NCBI GenBank assembly: GCA_038503035.1
Contig: JAVSML010021657.1
Coordinates: 57,370 to 121,369 of the forward strand
Source: Crocodylus rhombifer
Lineage: Eukaryota > Chordata > Crocodylia > Crocodylidae
DNA: 64,000 bases
Direction of reading: 5' to 3'
The notes under the pieces are model-generated. The model searched no databases. It was not told where the DNA came from and was given only the letters and a program-made list of their open reading frames with translations. Of this stretch, positions 33,298 to 44,821 are shown piece after piece; within the stretch, counting starts at the first letter, position 1; the number at the start of each line of letters is the position of its first letter. Both the position numbers and the translations under genes were made by a program.

Positions 33298-35139
33298 AAG
33301 TGCTGAATAAAATGCCTACACCCAGAGATGGGAGGGATTTAAGATGCATCTCTGTATTCATTGTTCCTCTGTTGGCTGCCATCACAGCTTGCTGCTTAGC
33401 TTGCTGGGTTTGTTGTCTCTAGTTATGAAGAATCTAGTTCTCCCTGGATGTTGTGCAGGGAGGGTTGTAATGTGAAGCTTTCCATTTCCCGGTAGGGACT
33501 GGGTGTGTGGCTGCTCTGTGCCATGGTGCTTGGCTCCCCATTTGGATCTGGGCCCAAACTCTTCTTGGTTTTAACAGGAGCTGGACACAGAAACCTAGTG
33601 GGACATTGAAAAGTCCTTGCCCGCATCATTAGTTATCTCATTTCCTTTCTCAGTTTGGAAACCTTGCATCTTGAATGTTCCCTACAGAAATATGCACAAA
33701 GGTAGCAACTCGCTCTATCCCATCTCAAGGCAGGACTCTTTGGGAGTTTCTTCTGAGTAGCGATTTGTGGTCAGGGCTGGGGGAGGGGAGGAGAAGGAGG
33801 AAAAAGAATGAGGCAGGGATTTGAAAGATCAGATCAGACTTGCATGGTCAGGTAGGAGCATTTGAGCAGGCTGAGGTGTTTTTTTTTTGCTAGGCTTGTT
33901 CCCGAATGACAGATCTCCTGGTCCCACCCTGCAGGTCTTTGGCTGGGCTCCCACAGAGCACACACCCACTCTTAGAGTTGATTGGGAGCACCTTTGCCAC
34001 AAGCTCACAACTTGGGCATAATTATTTTGAACCCTAAAATGTGCCCTTCTGAAGCTGAAGGTGGAACATGGAAGAGGTGTAGCATGAGTCTGCAGGCCAC
34101 TGAGTGGGAATGGGAGTGACTTTACCCAACTTAACTTATTGATAAAAGAATGGCTAAAGGAGCAGTCTACTTGGCAGGGCTCTTATTTATGTGGTATATT
34201 CTCTAAAGCCCAAGCTGTGATTCTTTTATTGAAATGAGTTAGCAATGATCACTGTGATCAGAACAGCTTAGCAGTGTTCATCAAGAGTCAGGAAAACATG
34301 AAAGCTACATCTTCCAGATACTGTTTTTGGAGTTGTCAGCAGGTACCAAGCATATTCTTAGAGAGGAAAGACTCGGTCAGGTTAATCAGACTTATAGCTA
34401 ACATCCCTCTCAGTTGAATATTCTGCAGAGCATCCATTGTTCCTTTTCAAGCTGTATTTTCTCTGGGAGCCAAGGTTATAACTAAACAGCTAGGTTGGAC
34501 ATTTCCTGCTCTTCCCCTCCTCTGGCATTTCTCCAAGCATGTGTCTTTCATCTTTGCAGTTAGCTGTGGGATAGTCAGCTCAGGCTATGCTGCTTCACAC
34601 TTCCTCCTCTTTGCTAAGATGATCGCAGTATGTTGAGCATTCACTTGCCCGCATGGCTCGAGAGTGATCAGCATGTGAGGTACCCAGGCAACGCATTTCC
34701 AATTCTTAGCAATATCGTTCCTGCAGAGATGGATGGACCGAACAAGCATAAAAGTTACAGTGTGAAAGCTCTAATGCCAATTATACCAAGGGAAAGGTGC
34801 AGAGCTGAAAATAAATGTCAGCTTTCCAGCAAGGATTATTTTACTTTGAACCTGGAAGTGTCTGAGGCACTGAGATGAATCCTGAGCAGTACCGAGCACC
34901 TGTAACTTTCATTTTAACTGGAATGGAAGATGCTCAGCAGTCCCACTCAGCGGTTGGTCCTTTGAATCGATGCTGTGGGTAGAATTTTGCTCTCGGTGTG
35001 ATAGACTGTCATGCTGATAATTCTTCTCCTCTCTCACTGCGAATGCCAGATGGTCACAATGGAAAGGATGGATGGCTTTGTTGGTAGGATGCTAGGTGAA
35101 GACTCATGAGTTCTTCGTTCCTCTGCAGGCTTTTGTAAA
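33298..35139. other. Unique non-coding DNA
   Basis: No gene or repeat supported. A purine-rich run lies at 33776-33816. 'agaattttgctctcggtgtg' near 34980 may be an ancient repeat piece. Confidence 0.35.
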
Positions 35140-35325
35140 TGACCATGGGCAAGTCACTTAGACTTGGATCAAAAACATCTAGGTGCTGATCTTTGCTTTC
35201 AGTCAGAAAACAAAATTAAGTACCTAACTACCTCTGACATTCTGGGCCATAGTTCTGTGCCTCGGTATTCTAGCAGTTAAATAGGGATAATATTTTAGAC
35301 ATTTCCATTAAGGTGCTGTGCAGGT
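35140..35325 (-). repeat. MIR-like CORE-SINE relic, reverse orientation
   Basis: 'gaccatgggcaagtcactta', then 'ctgtgcctcggtattctagc', 'gttaaatagggataatattt' and 'aaggtgctgtgcag' follow the complement of MIR. Confidence 0.5.
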
Positions 35326-35327
35326 TA

Positions 35328-35405
35328 GATGGCACAGTGGTTAGACTGTCTTGCTGCAGAACCATAGCTGTGAATTCAAGTGCCTTCTGCTGAAGCCTGC
35401 ACTCC
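35328..35405 (+). repeat. tRNA-like SINE fragment
   Basis: 'agatggcacagtggttagac' is a good Pol III A-box and 'gctgtgaattcaagtgcctt' contains a B-box-like gaattcaagtgcc. No mature tRNA fold. Confidence 0.4.
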
Positions 35406-35799
35406 AAGTGTTGCATCTGGATGGCACTTGGCCATTCAGGCTGGGAAGTTAAAAGCTCTTGGATCTGATGCTACCTCATCATTCCTTAGTGTGTCAAGCT
35501 ACAGAAGTTGGTGTCTATCTATGATTAGTCCATAAATAAGCTGTTGGGCAAATAAGCTCAGGACAGACCTTTCACTTTTCTTGATACTGGAAGTTAAAAC
35601 ATTATTATGAGCTCATTATAGATATGAACAGTAAATGGTTTAAAATGCATCAGAAAGCCTATTACATACGATAAGCAGTACTGCAAATAATTTTTTAAGC
35701 TGCTGGATTCTAACACTAAAGAGTTGATTAGCCATTGACTGATCTTTAAAAACAAATTAGATATGGATCCTTCATATGTGACCAGTTTTTCCTTCCTTA
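35406..35799. other. Nothing recognised
   Basis: Unique sequence; no supported feature. Confidence 0.35.
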
Positions 35800-35875
35800 T
35801 TTGAAATGTGAGCTCCTAGGCACAGGGATTCTCTCTTACTGTGTATAGTACAATGTCTGGGAACCTGGGGCTTAT
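35800..35875 (+). repeat. Ancient amniote repeat relic
   Basis: 'gtgagctcctaggcacaggg' and 'actgtgtatagtacaatgtc' resemble 'gtaagctccttggggcaggg ... tgtttgtacagcgcctagc', a motif also found at 59.35 kb. Confidence 0.4.
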
Positions 35876-36114
35876 AAATATATGAAATCTGAGACCAGCT
35901 TTGTGACTCCAAGAGTCTGCTTTTGGTTTATATTGTTCAGATGACTACTCACTGAACTGATTACTCACCAAAAAGAAATTGCAAACATAGCTATTCATAG
36001 CAAATTCTTAAAATCTGTCCAAGATGTATAAAAGCATAAGTCAACATTTTAGGAAGGTGTATGTTTTAGTCCTGATGGTACTTTTGTTACCTAAAATAGA
36101 GATTAGGTAAAAGA
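35876..36114. other. Nothing recognised
   Basis: Unique AT-rich DNA immediately 5' of a CR1. Confidence 0.35.
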
Positions 36115-37330
36115 GAGAGAAGGCCACCAGGTTGGTGGCCTAATACGACCAGGTCACCAAATCCTTAGATGCAGGGGTAGCCGTGGACATAGTCTTTCTG
36201 GACTTTCGGAAGGCCTTCGACACTGTCTCTCTCACCCCGTTCTCATTTAAAAAAAACTGGGGGACTGTGGTGTCGACACCTACACAGTCGGATGGGTTGC
36301 CAACTGGCTGGAGGGCTGCACCCAGAGAGTGGTGGTCATTTTTGACCTAGAGGGATGTGAGCAGTGGGGTCCCCCAGGGCTCGATCCTCGGGCCCACACT
36401 GTTCAACTTCATCAGTGACTTGGACGAGGGGGTAAAAAGCACCCTGTTCAAATTTGCTGATGACACTAAGATGTGGGGGGATGTGGGCACGCTAGAAGGG
36501 AGGAATAGGCTGCAATCAGACTTAGACAGGTTACAGGGGTGGATGGATGAGAAAGGGATGGGATTCAACACCTCCCCAGGTGCATCACCTTGCACTTGTT
36601 GGAAGAACCAGCAGCATACCTACAGGCTGGGGAACTCCCTTCTCGTCAGTACAGAGGCAGAAAAGGATCTTGGAGTCGTCATTGATGTCAAGATGAACAC
36701 GGGCCAGCAGTATTGGGATGCAGTCGGGAAGGCCAACTGCACCCTGTCATGCATCCACAGGTGCATCTCAGGCAGGTCCAAGGAGGTGATCCTCCCCCTC
36801 TATGCAACACTGGTCAGGCCATAGCTGGAGTACTGCGTCCAGTTCTGGGCATCACACTTCAATAGGGATGTGGACAACATGGAGAGGGTCCAGAGGAGGG
36901 CCACTCACATGATTAGGGGGCAGCAGGCTATGAGGAGAGGCTGCAGGACTGAACCTGTTCAGCCTCCACAAGAGAAGGCTGAGGGGGGATCTTGTGGCCT
37001 GTTACAAACTAGTTAGAGGGGACCAGCAGGCACTGGGGAAGTCCCTGTTTCCCCCAAGCACTACCAGGAGTGACTAGAAATAATGGTCACAAGCTGGCAG
37101 AGGGTAGACTTAGGCTAGATATCAGGAGCTGCTACTTCATGGTCAGGGTGGCTAGGATCTGGAACCAACTTCCATGAGAAGTGGTGCTGGCTCCTACCCT
37201 GGGGGTCTTTCAGACAAGGCTAGACAATCACCTTGCTGGAGTCATTTGACCCCAGTACTCTTTCCTGCCATGGCAGGGGGTCAGACTTGATGATCTGCTC
37301 AGGTCCCTTCCGACCCTACTAACTATGAAA
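36115..37330 (+). mobile_element. CR1 LINE, 5'-truncated and frame-disrupted
   Basis: ORF2-derived sequence begins near motif A (VFLDFRKAFDTVS from about 36192) and runs through motif B (SGVPQGSILGP) and motif C with the canonical FADD (36453-36464). The C-terminal block follows, and the 3' UTR ends 'cgaccctactaactatgaaa'. The longest open piece is 36357-36824, ended by a TAG; frameshifts follow. Sequence and tail differ from the 5.1-kb copy, so it is another subfamily and more decayed. Confidence 0.88.
36357..36824 (+). pseudogene. CR1 ORF2 reverse-transcriptase fragment
   Basis: 155 codons covering motif B, motif C (both aspartates kept) and the following KDLGVVIDVKMN-like block. One residue is missing between LFN and FIS relative to the 5.1-kb copy. 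A premature stop ends the frame within the ALVRP-like segment. Not expected to be functional. Confidence 0.85.
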
Positions 37331-37374
37331 AGGAAACCCTCTTGTTTTTGGTTTAATTCCTTTATGCAGTGGAA

Positions 37375-37525
37375 AGTACTCTGGGCCAGATTATCAACAG
37401 TTGCTATATGCCTAATAATGCAAATTGGTGTTTAGCGTGAATTTCAAAATCTCTTGAAAATCCCATTAGGCTCTAATTTACATCTTTAAGTGGTTGAATA
37501 CCTTTGCAAATCTGTCCCATGGACA
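37375..37525. repeat. Ancient amniote interspersed repeat
   Basis: 'gggccagattatcaacagtt', 'tgaaaatcccattaggctct' and 'acctttgcaaatctgtccc' match a very widespread old sauropsid/amniote motif ('gaaaatcccactaggcacct ... aaatctggccc'). Family name not recalled. Confidence 0.4.
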
Positions 37526-37764
37526 TAGCCAGTAGCCCTGGTTTTTCTTGCGTGATCAGTCCATTTCTCTCCTTAGCTCCTGTGGTTCTCTGATAGCATC
37601 AGGAGAGAGAAATATTGTCAAAGCCAGACAATACTCTACAGCCAATTCTTGTTCTCCGTTACTCCATGCAAGACTGTTGGTATTAATGAGGTGATATAGA
37701 TATAACTGAAGGTGACCTTGCAACCCAACCTCCCCCAGAAGCCATGTATACCATACGATAATAT

Positions 37765-37985
37765 ACTCTTGGCTATTTCAGAGCGCTTTGCATCTTCAGC
37801 TCTCAAAACACTCCATACACATACACGCACACACACACACTTGCATGTGTGGAAGTACTGTTATCTCCATTTTGCAGATAAAGGGGGAAAGGGCAGAGAG
37901 GAAGAGACCCAAATAAGGCCACACAGCATGCCAGTAGCAGAGTAGGGAGTTGAACCCAGTTCTCCTGAGTTCTAGTCCAGAAAAA
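37765..37985 (+). repeat. MIR CORE-SINE with internal (CA)n expansion
   Basis: 'agcgctttgcatcttcagct', then an (AC)n run (~37820-37842), 'ttatctccattttgcagata', 'gggcagagaggaagagaccc', 'ggccacacagcatgccagta' and 'gttgaacccagttctcctga' follow the MIR consensus in order and on the + strand. Confidence 0.68.
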
Positions 37986-39058
37986 AGATTTGCTTTTAGA
38001 CTGTTTTTTTTTTTTTAAATGTGCCTGTTTCTAATTAGCTTTACCCTGTGGCACTTAATCACATGAGTATTTTTACCACGGCTGTTGTGCATAAGGATTA
38101 CTCAGATCAGTGCAAATAGCAGGATAGGCCCCTAATATCACAACTCACACTAGTTTTAAGCTAAATCATCCACCAAGTGCACTGGAAGAAGCATTGTGCA
38201 GAAACAATTAATGGAAGTGTATTCCATCTCCTGCATCATTTCCCTGAAATTGGACCCACTCCAAATCTGTGATATTCCATAAGAACCAGACAAGAGGTCT
38301 CAACCAACATCACTGAATATGCATCAAAAGACTGTCCCTGTCTCCAAGAGTTGCGCGCTCCAAATAGATGGGAGGAGAAATTGTGGTGAAACACCTTTGC
38401 CAGCATCTCAGACAGTGCCTGCAGCAGGGGTTCCAGGTCCAGTATCCTAGATCTAGCAACTTCTTGTCCAGTGGGAGGAACTCTGATATACAAAGACATA
38501 TTATAGGATCCATTATTTCAATATAAAGAACCATCAGGATGTTCGCTAGCACCACGTGAAATAGCTATTGGAAAATGATATTGTTGCAACACAGAAATTA
38601 TATGCTTAATGCATGGGATGTTAGCTCACCTGGCCCTGCTGGAAATGCTTTGTTAATAAACAGAATGAATATAAAACCTGAAATTCCCTGTAGCGCTCTT
38701 CTGACATATTAAAATACATTTGCTTGCCTTCGTAAGATAATTCTCTATTGCTTTTTGAAGCAATACTAACCATTGTGTTAGTGTTGTCTAGGGAGTTTAT
38801 AGAGTTTGCAATTTGCTCTCTGTTAGCATGATAACTTAACATGCAAAATGACTTGCATTTAATTTTACACCACTATTTGACACATGTGCATTAGCTCAGG
38901 AGGCAGCAATCTGCAGAAAGCAGACAAATATGCTATTTGCTTCATGTGGGTACCGTACATTCTGAGTTAACCTGCACACTGAGAATCAATGTGCAGCTTT
39001 CATGACTGCCAGACTGACGCACAAAGGCACGTTGCATGCCTAGAAATAGTCCTGAGGC
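37986..39058. other. Unique DNA with two overlapping unrecognised minus-strand frames
   Basis: Frames at 38236-38499 and 38310-38555 on the minus strand (87 and 81 codons) match no domain I know. Their overlap in different phases argues for chance. Confidence 0.3.
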
Positions 39059-39092
39059 TTTCTTTCTTTTTTTTTTTTTTTTTTTTCTTTTA
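39059..39092. repeat. Poly-T tract
   Basis: More than 20 T with two C interruptions. Possibly the poly-A tail of a minus-strand insertion, but no SINE body is recognised. Confidence 0.8.
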
Positions 39093-39245
39093 TTACATCT
39101 CCAGGGGTAAAAACCCCTCCCCCCTGCACTGCAAGGTAGCAACGTGGGGAATGCCTACATGTGTATGTAGCGCTGCAGACAGGTCTGCAGCACCGCATAC
39201 CATGTGGCTGTGCTCATCTGGCTGCAACCAAAATGGGCATTATCA
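39093..39245. repeat. Unclassified palindrome-bearing repeat
   Basis: 'gctgcagacaggtctgcagc' at 39171-39190 is a hairpin with 9-bp arms and a 2-nt loop. 'aggggtaaaaacccct' at 39103-39118 is another. MITE-like, but no ends are defined. Confidence 0.35.
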
Positions 39246-40130
39246 GCCAGGGACCAGAGGGTGAATGGATGGGGCTAATAGGAGGGGATGTATCTAAACA
39301 TGTGACTCAGAGGAAAATGAAAGGATTTAGAAAGAGGAATCAGATGTAAGCCCACAGCTATGAGCCATTATCTTTGGGAGAAACAGCAACCACCACGAGC
39401 ACTGTAGGAATGAGCTGAAGCTCTGAGAGTGGCCATATGTTTAGCTGGAATTCAGGCTGCCAGTCTTGTGCCCCTCAGGCAACATTGGTGATTGAATCTC
39501 TGTCATAATAAGAGCCGAAATATTTCTAAGTAACAGTCCCCTGGAGGATATGGCACTGGGCACTGCTGGACAGTGTTACTGAATGCTTCTACTGCAGCTT
39601 CGGCTGCACATGCAGGCGAGATTATTCCCCAGACTCCCCACTCCCTCAAACTCCAATGTTAGAATGTCAGTGACAATTGCAGGGGGACCTTGTTCAGCCA
39701 TTATTTAAGCCTACCTGCCATCTGCATACCATCTGCACGTGTGCTACTGGGCATGGAGATCCTCTGCAGTGTACCTCCTGGGCTGCCAGAGATCATGGAA
39801 GCTCATAACCAAAATAGGGGGAAACCACAAAGTGGAGTTCAGGAGAAACCTTGGCACTTGGTTTCTAGGCTCTGCTGCCTTTGGAATATGGAGAGAAGAA
39901 TTGTGTTTTTCAGCTGCTCTCCGTTATGGGATCAAAGTACTGTACTGGTTTCTGTTGGCAGTAAAGGCCCATATCTGTAAGCTTTCATGAGTTTTGCATT
40001 ATGACACACTAACAAAACCAGGGGTGGATGGACAAGTTACTGCAATATGGTGGCATAAAGAAAATCCTGGTTTGGCATGAGAAGTTCAAGTAGTTCACCA
40101 TGGTCAAGTATAAAACTATATGCTAGGTAC
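39246..40130. other. Nothing recognised
   Basis: Unique sequence with short frames. Confidence 0.35.
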
Positions 40131-40318
40131 AGATGTTACACCTATCCTGCTTTAAGCATGCTGAAAGCACTCTAAAGCCATAACTGAACAGATGTTCATG
40201 GCTCTTAGAGCACTTTAAAAGCGGTGAAGCATGCTGTAAGTTGACTCTCAATGGATGAGGTATTAGACTAAAGCACTTTCTATTAGAACACTTTATCAAA
40301 CATCTATGGGTCCTAAGT
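40131..40318. mobile_element. Possible MITE, ~185 bp
   Basis: The left end 'taggtacagatgttacacct' and the complement of the right end 'aacatctatgggtcctaa' are roughly inverse. Internal 'agcactctaaagcc' and 'gctcttagagcactttaaa' also pair. No clear target duplication. Confidence 0.35.
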
Positions 40319-42636
40319 TAACCATTGAAGGTTAATGTAGAGCACGATTTCTGCCATCCCAGGTGGCATTATGCAAGGCTGTGCTCTGGCTTTGGGCAGA
40401 GCTCATTTGCTTTGCCCAAGCATTGGACTGAGCCCACCCCCTTGGCTGTCACTCACCCCAGCCCTAACTTCTCCCTGTAAGCCATAGCTGGATGAGGTGG
40501 TGGGGAGGGGAGAGGAGAAAGGAGTCTCTCTCCCCAGAGCCTTCCTGGCCTGTTGGCATGCCACTGCCTGGCCAGGCGGAGGGCTGTGGGGGTAAGGAGT
40601 CCAGGTCCCCCCCGCCCCGCAGCTGCTGCTGACAGTTGCCAGGGGCTTTTTGAACCCTTGTATTTAGCCATAGTGTCTGATCATGTCTTAGTGGGAGAGA
40701 TCTACAAATTAAAACAAGGATTATCTTCAGGTAAACAGTGGAGCATTCCACTCCAGTGCAAGGAAACAGGAATGACTATTCCAGAGTTGGTATGGAATAT
40801 TTTATTACAATAGTCCTGGGACTGCAAGATTGTACTTTTAAAAAGAAGGCACTTCAACATAGTTCTGCAATAATGCTTAAGTTTTTCATGTGTTGAAAAT
40901 GATTTCAAAGATTTTAAAGATAAGAACATTAGGAAAAAAGCATGGCCATTTACTGGTTTAGATCACAGGTCCATGTAGTTAGGTTTCCTGTCTGATAAAG
41001 TGGCAGAGTGGAAGTTGAGAGGGATGGTGACTTAGGCATGTCCAGAATTTTCTATCCCCTGCTCCTCTCCCATTGCAGCTTCCAACATTCAGAGGTTCAA
41101 GAAGCTCCGATTCAGCAGCTTCAGCCCCATCTACCATGATTACTACTTACTGATGGACCTATCCTCCATGAATTGTCCCATCCACTTTTGAATAGTGAGT
41201 TCCAAAAGTTAATTATACACCCTGTAAAAAATGCTGACATGTCTCTGATGTCAACAAGTCCACAGAACAAGTGCTATGTAGGCAGCAGCTCTGTAAACTA
41301 TGTGGCATTACTCCTCTGTCCTCTCCACTGTACCACTAAGCTACGTAGAGAGAGAGAGTTTCACTGGGCTTTGTTAATATGAGAGAGTTGCATTGTTTTA
41401 ATATAAGGTGGAGATTGAAACTGGCGAAAACTCTTGTGTGGCCATTAATTTGGAGCGGTTTATTCATTTTAGCTTAAATTTATTAGGAATAATTTTAAGC
41501 TAAGTGGAAGTAAGCCACGTTCAAGCCACAGTCAGTGAGTTTATGCAGGGGATTGCACTGTTGTAACTAAATTTGTTTTAAAATAATTTAACTTAAACAT
41601 GTGATTTTTATTATATAGACAAGCCCTTAGTTTCATTGACTATGAAATTTGGCATCTTCATCTAAGACCTTAAAATCAAAGTCCTTCCTGTTTTGCATGG
41701 GCCTCAAGGATGGAAGGAAGCAAATGAGTTACACTGTTTCATCTAGGGGTGGATCCAGAGGGGGAGTGGTGGCTTTGTATATTCAGGCAGAATCACTCCT
41801 GAGACCTGCTGAAGAGAAAGCAGTTTTAAGTACCTATGTGGCAAGTTCAGGTATCTCAACAACAGGCTTGGAAGGAAGTTTGCAGCTAGACACCCTATTG
41901 CAGAAAGCTGAATGTCAAAGCACAGAGCCTTGCAATAGGGGAAAGACAACTTCCCTTAGCTACAGCTGGATGCAATTGTTCATGCATAAAATTTTCCTGC
42001 CAAAAAAGATGTGATTTAATCAATATCCACCCCCCACAGGAGTATGTCAAGTCTTACACAAAAAAAAATCTTGATTTCTTTTATCCATGGGAACTGTCAT
42101 AACTAAATTTTTTGGTTTCCTATAAACCTAAATGAAATGGCATTTGGGATTTTTTTTGATTAAACAAACTGAAAGCAAATGGCATTTTACGTTAATGCAT
42201 CAATTTTGAAATGACAGTTTTCATTTAGACTTCAAATGTCTTTTTATTTAGATGGAAGAGCCAAAGTGAAATAACACTGAAAGTTGGAATGGCCTGGTGG
42301 ATAACAAAGAAAATACTTGATTCAGAACTTCTCAGGGGGAAAAATGTTGTTTTTTCTGACCTATCTCTGATTGAGAGATGGTAAGGTTAGGAAGGAAGTT
42401 TCTATCATGGCCGAGAGTGGGCACATGCCATGAACACCATTGACACTCTTTATTCTTCATTTCTTAGGGTGAGCATGGGTTTTTCTCTTCATTGGGTGCT
42501 AACACTGTGCTAGAACTTCAGCTGGTACAGCAGAGCTATGCGGGCTTCAGTAGAGCTAAATGGGTTAACACCAGTATAGGCCCAGTTCATCTTCATTGAA
42601 CTACACAGACTGAGCTTGTAATCTTTTGTTATAAAT
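40319..42636. other. Mostly unique DNA
   Basis: A GC-rich patch spans 40430-40640. A 10-bp inverted repeat lies at 41893-41902 and 41931-41940 (ccctattgca / tgcaataggg). 'accagtataggcccagttca' near 42573 may be an old amniote repeat. No gene. Confidence 0.35.
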
Positions 42637-42945
42637 CAGGGATGCCCAAGTGGCAGCAGTTAAATTGTGGCCTGTGGGGCTTGTTGGCACAGCTGTCGGA
42701 GGTGTTGCCTTGGTGTAACTATGGAAACCAGGGTGTGAATGCCCCCACCACTCCCCACATCCCTCTGTTACCCACTGCTGAATACAGGGTTTTTGTTTGC
42801 CACTGATGACACATATTGGCAGCAGGCAAAAATGGGGCTGAGTGAGAGTGGGGTTCACCCCCTGGGTTATGGAACCATACCAACAAGTCATCACCCTGCC
42901 AGCCTGTGAGAAGCTTGGTAGGACCAAATAAGGTGAACAGTCCTG
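42637..42945. mobile_element. Possible degraded hAT-type element
   Basis: The left 'cagggatgcccaag' with 'gtggcctgtggggcttgt' and the right end complementing to CAGGACTGTTCACC resemble hAT termini. The 8-bp flanks (ttataaat and gtgtaagg) do not match, so the ends may be wrong or decayed. Confidence 0.4.
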
Positions 42946-43106
42946 GTGTAAGGCAGATTTGCCACTGGAGAGGATGATGCCCTAAGGGAGGGGAGAGGAA
43001 TGATGTGTGTTTTTTGTATGTTTAGAAAGCCAAGTATTGGCTAACAGGAGCACAAACTTGCATCTCTTCCTTATGCTCCTTACTCCTGCTAATTATTATG
43101 GTAGCT
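42946..43106. other. Nothing recognised
   Basis: Short unique interval. Confidence 0.35.
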
Positions 43107-43330
43107 CAGGGGCGGACAATTATTTTGGGCGGAGGGCCGCTTACTGAGTTTTGGCAAGCTGTCAAGGGCTGCATTGGTAGCGCTGCCCCTTGACAGATGC
43201 CCCGTCCCTGGCCGCCATCTTGGAAGTCCTGCCCCTAACCTCTGACCTTTGCCACTAGAAGTCCCTCCCCTTTCCCCTGGAAGTACTCCTTTGGGGAAGA
43301 GGTTTGCCATCTTAGAACAGGAAAAAAAAC
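43107..43330. mobile_element. hAT-type element, one end only
   Basis: 'caggggcggacaattatttt' then 'gggcggagggccgcttactg' is a characteristic reptilian hAT left end ('CAGGGGTGGGCAATTATTTT...'). The matching right end is not found, so the copy is truncated. Confidence 0.6.
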
Positions 43331-43681
43331 CAAATAATATACTAAAAATCAAGCACCCATAATAACGTATTTTAATTTAATTAAAAAAAAATTGTCTTGA
43401 TTTGTGTGTGTTTGTGCTGTATATGTAGAAGTGATTACATAACAGCTCAAAATTCTGTCTTACTCTTGAATAGTGTGCAGGGTGTGCAGAGGTGTTGGAG
43501 GGGTATGGGTGGGTGGGTATGGGGAGCTGTGGGTGAGTGGGTATAGGGGGTTTGTGTGGATGGGGGTGTGTGAGCGGGGCAGTGGGGTTTATGTGTGGCT
43601 GTGGGGTTTACGGGAAGGGTTTGAGGGTATGTGGTATGTGCATGGGAACCCCACTGCATGAGACCACCTGAGTTGTACACC
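43331..43681. repeat. AT-rich stretch then G/T-rich low-complexity DNA
   Basis: 43465-43640 is composed of gggtgtg/gtgggt/gggttt words with few A or C runs. Overlapping frames here are artefacts. Confidence 0.5.
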
Positions 43682-43920
43682 CTCTGCCAGCTTGTGACCG
43701 TTATTCCTGGTCACTCCTGGCAGTGCTCGGGGGAACAGGGACTCCCCCAGTGCCTGCTGGTCCCCCCTGACTAGTTTGTAACAGGTCACTAGATCCCCCC
43801 TCAGCCTTCTCTTGTGGAGGCTGAACAGGTTCAGGTCCCATAGTCTCTCCTCGTAGGGCCTGCCCTGCTGTCCCCTGATCATGTGAGTGGCCCTCCTCTG
43901 GACCCTCTCTACGTATGAGA
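43682..43920 (-). mobile_element. CR1 ORF2 C-terminal fragment, reverse orientation
   Basis: On the minus strand the frame spanning 43589-43987 contains VQRRATHMIRG, YEERLWDLNLFSL, RRLRGDLVTCYKL and NNGHKLAEG, the CR1 region just before the C-terminus. Both the 3' tail and the upstream polymerase are missing, so it is an internal remnant. It resembles the 36-kb copy (NNGHKLAEG) more than the 5.1-kb copy. Confidence 0.8.
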
Positions 43921-44136
43921 TATGGGATTTCACATTTGAGCAACTTAACAGTATCCTCCAGATCTCTACTATGCAGTACAAGCCCATTTAAAATTTCTCA
44001 GACTAAGCTTCATTGTAGTAATTGAAGATGTTGTGGGACCAAATCCCCCTCCAGATGTATCTGTAAAATTCCTGCTGAAGTTAATGAGAGCTGTGCACAG
44101 ATACCACCTGGCAGAAATGGGCCCTAACAGCTACTG
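43921..44136. other. Nothing recognised
   Basis: Unique sequence; no supported feature. Confidence 0.35.
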
Positions 44137-44680
44137 CAGGCATGGGAAACTGGTGCCTCCAGAGTCTGGGGGGCACCAGATTGCCAACAAGGTGGGGGGT
44201 CCCCGGCTGGGGGAGTTCCCCAGCTGCGGATCACCAACTGGGTGGGAGGGTCAAAGATCAAAGACGGCAGGAGCCAGCGGCAGTAGGAGCCAGGGGAAGC
44301 CTTGCCTGGCCCCACCCCCACAACCAGAAGCCCCTGCCTCACAGAGGCTTCTGGCTTGGGACCATGGGTTTTTTCCCATCTCCCTGCATTGCATTGGAGT
44401 GTGAAATTCAGGTAGGAAGAGCCAAGAGGTGGGGAGGCGGGGTCCATGGGCATCGCCCCAGTCCTCAGGGCTAGGCCAGCTCCTGCTGAGTCCTACCATT
44501 GTGGCCATGCAGCCAGGAGCCATGTGGTCCAGCAGCTGCTGGCAGGTGGGCAGGAAAGTAGGGAAAGTGGTGGCAGGGGTGGGGGCAAGTGGGGAGTGGA
44601 AGTGAGTAGGTGTGTGGGAGCAAAGGGCCAGTGCCGGGGCGGGGGGGAGTTGTGGAGGGGAGCATGTACAACAAACTTTC
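44137..44680. repeat. GC-rich G-run block, unclassified
   Basis: Begins 'gcaggcatgggaaactggtg' followed by 'cctccagagtctggggggca', which recalls hAT-like 'cagtggcgggcaactggcgcc' ends. It holds several ggggg runs (for example near 44639). Many frames on both strands come from composition. No end or target duplication identified. Confidence 0.3.
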
Positions 44681-44686
44681 CCTGTG

Positions 44687-44821
44687 CCTGAAGAAGGGTG
44701 TTTGTACCCAAAAGCTTGCAAAGAACAATTTTTCCAACTATATAGTTGGTCTAATAAAATATATCACATTTACCCAAAGAACCTTGTTTGTCTATGTCCT
44801 TAGACCAACACAGCTACAACC
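44687..44821 (+). repeat. Dispersed 'gaagaagggtgtttg' repeat, fullest copy
   Basis: 'cctgaagaagggtgtttgta', 'aaagcttgcaaagaacaatt', 'agttggtctaataaaatata', 'cccaaagaaccttgtttgtc' and 'accaacacagctacaacc'. This copy serves as reference for the pieces at 25.9 and 26.9-27.2 kb. AATAAA is present inside. Family not named. Confidence 0.7.

Noticed and set aside
38236..38555. Two minus-strand frames (87 and 81 codons) as a pseudogene
   Set aside because: They overlap in different phases and match nothing I can name; chance not excluded.
42637..42945. Confident hAT assignment
   Set aside because: Termini are suggestive but the 8-bp flanks do not match, so confidence was kept low.
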